Source of the DNA: Acidithiobacillus concretivorus
GTDB lineage: Bacteria; Pseudomonadota; Gammaproteobacteria; Acidithiobacillales; Acidithiobacillaceae
NCBI RefSeq assembly: GCF_018853445.1
Contig: NZ_JABELD010000068.1
Coordinates: forward strand, 1-64,000
Direction of reading: 5' to 3'
DNA: 64,000 nt
Shown: in pieces, positions 61,488 to 64,000 of the stretch
How positions within the stretch are numbered: the first letter of the stretch is position 1
How the letters are laid out: every line of letters begins with the position of its first letter
Made by a program: the position numbers and the translations under genes
The notes under the pieces: generated by a model
What the model was told of the DNA's origin: nothing
The model's database searches: none
What the model saw: only the letters and a program-made list of their open reading frames with translations

Positions 61488-62708
61488 TTAGAATGCCCAA
61501 TGCCCGGAAATGAAAAAGGCTGCCTGCAGGAACAGGGCAGCCATTTCTATGGCCAGAAGCCAATGCGCCCAGGTTTTATGGGCTGTGCTTTGGTATATCC
61601 AGCCAGCCGCCAGAAACAAGGGCAGATTGATATAAAGCAGGCGGTAAGTAGAAACCGGTCCCTGTGCCGCCCCCTGAAACCATAAGTAAGCAAAAATCAA
61701 AGGAATGCTGACGACGAGTAAGGCCCATTGGCGTTTCCACCATAAAACCCCCAGAGCAACAAAATTACCCAGCAAGATCACGGCATTCATGAAAAAGTAT
61801 ACACTACGGGCAGGATTCAGTACTGTCGGTTCCAGCAATAATGCATGGATTAGCGGCGTATAGTCTCCTCCCCACAAGGGAAATAGTTCGACAATATTTC
61901 TCAGTTTGTTCAGAGGCGATAAATGGCCAATATAGGGACCATGGGCTACTACAAAAGCAAAAGGTGTCTGGAATAAATACCATTGGTAGGCCATGAATAT
62001 ACCCAGCCCGCTGCAGGCGATTATTCCCAGGCTTAACCCCTTGAATAGGGAAATGAGCGCATAGTTTTGCCTGCTCGTCCAAACGCGCCCCAGTAAAACC
62101 AGCCATATTCCGAAAGCGAAAAAAACCATCAAAGGTCCGGAGGCCGTGCCGATTCCCGCCCAGAGAGCAGCCTGGAACGGACGTTGCTGACGGAACGCAA
62201 TCAGTGTGGCGATGGCCAGACAATTCATCAAAGAAGTTGGATAGGCGCTGATGAAAAAGGCGGCGGCAGGGTACAGTGCGTAACTCAAAGTGGCAAAAGC
62301 GGCGCTATCGGGTTCCAGCCAGTCCTGGGCGAGACGCTGAAATAACAGCACCGAGAGTATTCCGAAAAATAGAGCCACGCCTATGCTAATAGCAGAAATA
62401 TTGAAAGGCAAAATGAGACTGAAGCCTTTGCACAGAGCCGGATAAAGTGGGAAAAAGATAATGTTCTGCCCAAAATAGGCATGCGGTATGTAGCTGTAAC
62501 CGTGAGTGGCAATGTCCACATACCATTTGGCATCCCAATTGATCAAAGCCTTGGCAATGGACCCGGAAACGGGGTCCAGACCACGGCTGAATAAATAATA
62601 ACCTAACCAGGTTCCGCTATAGATGGCTAAGGCGCTGAGAAAAATGCTGCGGAGCAGCCAGAGCCTGTGCTTATCGGTCTTGTGTGCAGATGAGGAGGAT
62701 TCCGACAT
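61488..62708 (-). CDS. PIG-V-like membrane mannosyltransferase
   Basis: A 406-residue polytopic protein with about ten helices. INWDAKWYVDIATHGYSYIP, with the catalytic-type Asp in the first periplasmic loop, and IIFFPLYPALCKGFSLIL match the bacterial relatives of the GPI mannosyltransferase PIG-V (GT-C fold). GAAQGPVSTYRLLYINLPLFLAAGW near the C-terminus fits as well. The donor would be a polyprenyl-phosphate sugar. It starts 5 bp after the GT39-like gene, so both probably glycosylate lipid or protein together. Confidence 0.75.
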   Translation of the reverse strand: MSESSSSAHKTDKHRLWLLRSIFLSALAIYSGTWLGYYLFSRGLDPVSGSIAKALINWDAKWYVDIATHGYSYIPHAYFGQNIIFFPLYPALCKGFSLILPFNISAISIGVALFFGILSVLLFQRLAQDWLEPDSAAFATLSYALYPAAAFFISAYPTSLMNCLAIATLIAFRQQRPFQAALWAGIGTASGPLMVFFAFGIWLVLLGRVWTSRQNYALISLFKGLSLGIIACSGLGIFMAYQWYLFQTPFAFVVAHGPYIGHLSPLNKLRNIVELFPLWGGDYTPLIHALLLEPTVLNPARSVYFFMNAVILLGNFVALGVLWWKRQWALLVVSIPLIFAYLWFQGAAQGPVSTYRLLYINLPLFLAAGWIYQSTAHKTWAHWLLAIEMAALFLQAAFFISGHWAF

Positions 62709-62713
62709 ACGCT

Positions 62714-64000
62714 TTATTCTATTTTTACAGGATCAGGTACCAGGGGAGCAGGCCGGGTGCCCTTGGCGTGCGGGAGATTTTTGATTTGCAGCAGGCTGAT
62801 GTTTTCGTGACTATATATTTCATAAGCGGTTGTGAGATTTTGTGCCTGATAATCTTGGGGAATGGCTGCCACTACGGCAGAAACATCGCGAGAGGGACAA
62901 ACCAGATAAAGCGGGTTTTTACCCAGAACGGCCCGTAATTCTGCTAATGACGACAGATGACGAATGGGCATGTCCCCGCGCCCGGCATAAAACAGGAAGC
63001 TCGGCTGAAACCAGTCCCAGGAGGCCAGATGATAAGGATGCTTGCCCTGAATGGCAGCAATTTCCTGTCCCATTGCTCTGGAGGGTTTGAGCGTATCGAT
63101 CGGCGGAAGAATGACAAACACCAGAAGACCACTGAGGACAATACTGCCCACTCCCAGACTGGCCCATGCGGCTGACCAATGCTTTTGCCACATCAGGAGC
63201 ATGGCGAAAACGGCTGCAAGCATGTAGGGAAACCCAATTTCAACCATTCCAGGAAGATGCGGTTCGCGCAGGGGTAAAACCCAGGCAGCAAAAATGCTCA
63301 GCGCGAGTCCTACCAGAAACAATGTGCCGAAGGATAGAGCCAACCCCCAGGTTGGCGGTAACTTGGATTGGACGCGGATTTTTTCAAACCAAAAGGCAAG
63401 AAGGATAAATAAAGGTGGATAGGCCTCCCAGACATAATTGGGAAGTTTGGTCGCGGAGAGGGTAAAAAAGGCGATCCAGATGCCTGCCCATAGCAGCAGA
63501 AACAGGGGTATGGCCTGGTTTTGCAAAAAGTGGCGTCGCTTCAGCCAAAGATCATGCAGCACTTGCGGTAAAAATATGGACCAGGGCAGCATGCCCAGAA
63601 AGGTACTGATGAGATAATAAAACCAGGGACCCCGGTGGCCTTGCATACTGTCATCAAAGCGCCCGATATTTTGCTCAAAAATAAAAAGACGATCCCAATT
63701 CCAGTGGGTTTCAATACCTACCGCCAGATACCAGGGCAGCATGATCATCAAAAAAAGTGGAATGCCGGTTGTCAGTCGCCCCTCTTTCCATAGTAGGGGT
63801 AACTGCTGACGCAACAACAGAAACAAGACAATAATGAGTCCCGGCAATAGAAACCCGATGGGGCCTTTATCCAGAGTAGCCAGGGCCATGGCGGCATAGG
63901 CCCAATGGAATTCGCGGGTACGAATTTCTGGATAAATATATCCACGCAGGTAACTTAATAACGCAATGGTGACCAATAATATCAGCAGTGGATCGGGGGT
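62714..64000 (-). CDS. ArnT/PMT-like glycosyltransferase (GT39), 5' end outside the window
   Basis: About 428 residues are visible and the frame stays open to the window edge, where it reads TPDPLLILLVTIALL. LDKGPIGFLLPGLIIVLFLL, FEQNIGRFDDSMQGHRGPWFYYLISTFLGMLPWSIFL and FTLSATKLPNYVWEAYPPLFILLAFW are characteristic of the ArnT/GT39 family (4-amino-4-deoxy-arabinose or hexose transfer from a lipid carrier). About 100-130 N-terminal residues, including the catalytic first loop, are missing. Lipid A modification is possible, but no arn genes are visible. Confidence 0.85.
   Translation of the reverse strand, partial: TPDPLLILLVTIALLSYLRGYIYPEIRTREFHWAYAAMALATLDKGPIGFLLPGLIIVLFLLLRQQLPLLWKEGRLTTGIPLFLMIMLPWYLAVGIETHWNWDRLFIFEQNIGRFDDSMQGHRGPWFYYLISTFLGMLPWSIFLPQVLHDLWLKRRHFLQNQAIPLFLLLWAGIWIAFFTLSATKLPNYVWEAYPPLFILLAFWFEKIRVQSKLPPTWGLALSFGTLFLVGLALSIFAAWVLPLREPHLPGMVEIGFPYMLAAVFAMLLMWQKHWSAAWASLGVGSIVLSGLLVFVILPPIDTLKPSRAMGQEIAAIQGKHPYHLASWDWFQPSFLFYAGRGDMPIRHLSSLAELRAVLGKNPLYLVCPSRDVSAVVAAIPQDYQAQNLTTAYEIYSHENISLLQIKNLPHAKGTRPAPLVPDPVKIE

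Overview
The window is a chromosomal segment of a Gram-negative proteobacterium. It has LPS heptose genes, an outer-membrane LpoA-type lipoprotein, BcsC and Slp. The gene set (a cellulose operon, two energy-converting-hydrogenase-related complexes, a copper-peptide type RiPP operon, RecBCD) and the moderate GC fit an acidophilic chemolithotroph of the Acidithiobacillus type. That assignment is inference from gene content, not proven.

Layout. (1) 142-6690, minus: a tightly coupled envelope operon lpoA - yraN - gmhA/hldC fusion - glcD-like - DUF155 - waaF, with several ATGA overlaps. rsmI and tRNA-Phe(GAA) diverge from it. (2) 7672-18871, plus: an AT-rich regulatory region with a strong RpoN-type promoter candidate, then two sugar-nucleotide epimerase/dehydratases and bcsA-bcsB-bcsC-bcsZ. 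bcsB is broken by a nine-G tract. (3) 18774-22892: DUF4239 protein, galE, a DsbG-like lipoprotein, msrA and msrB. (4) 22939-35141, minus: a globin-GAF-GAF-GGDEF-EAL protein and recC-recB-recD. (5) 35116-38723, minus: a three-gene MNIO (DUF692) RiPP cassette of the bufferin/HvfABC type whose last gene overlaps recC, preceded by small secreted or membrane proteins. (6) 38815-42000: a LysR remnant, pirin, a TMEM175-type channel, a 194-bp MITE-like element with 28-bp perfect inverted ends, and cfa.

(7) 42124-58973, minus, is the most striking region: two consecutive operons with the same subunit order (HyfC-, HyfE-, HyfF-, NuoCD/HyfG-, NuoB/HyfI- and HyfB-like). In both, the large subunit has lost the cysteine pairs that hold the NiFe centre, so these are Ehr-type complexes and not hydrogenases. 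Each operon starts with a sigma-70-like promoter (17-bp spacer) followed at once by a fluoride (crcB-motif) riboswitch. The alternative hairpin downstream of each aptamer captures the aptamer's 3' strand. The second operon ends with the fluoride channel gene crcB, a DUF190 gene and a zinc-ribbon/HEAT gene. The reading offered is a fluoride-induced, ion-translocating membrane complex present in two diverged copies.

(8) 59000-64000: a beta-lactamase-fold protein lacking its catalytic residues, a choloylglycine-hydrolase-family Ntn hydrolase, and two membrane glycosyltransferases, the last cut by the window edge.
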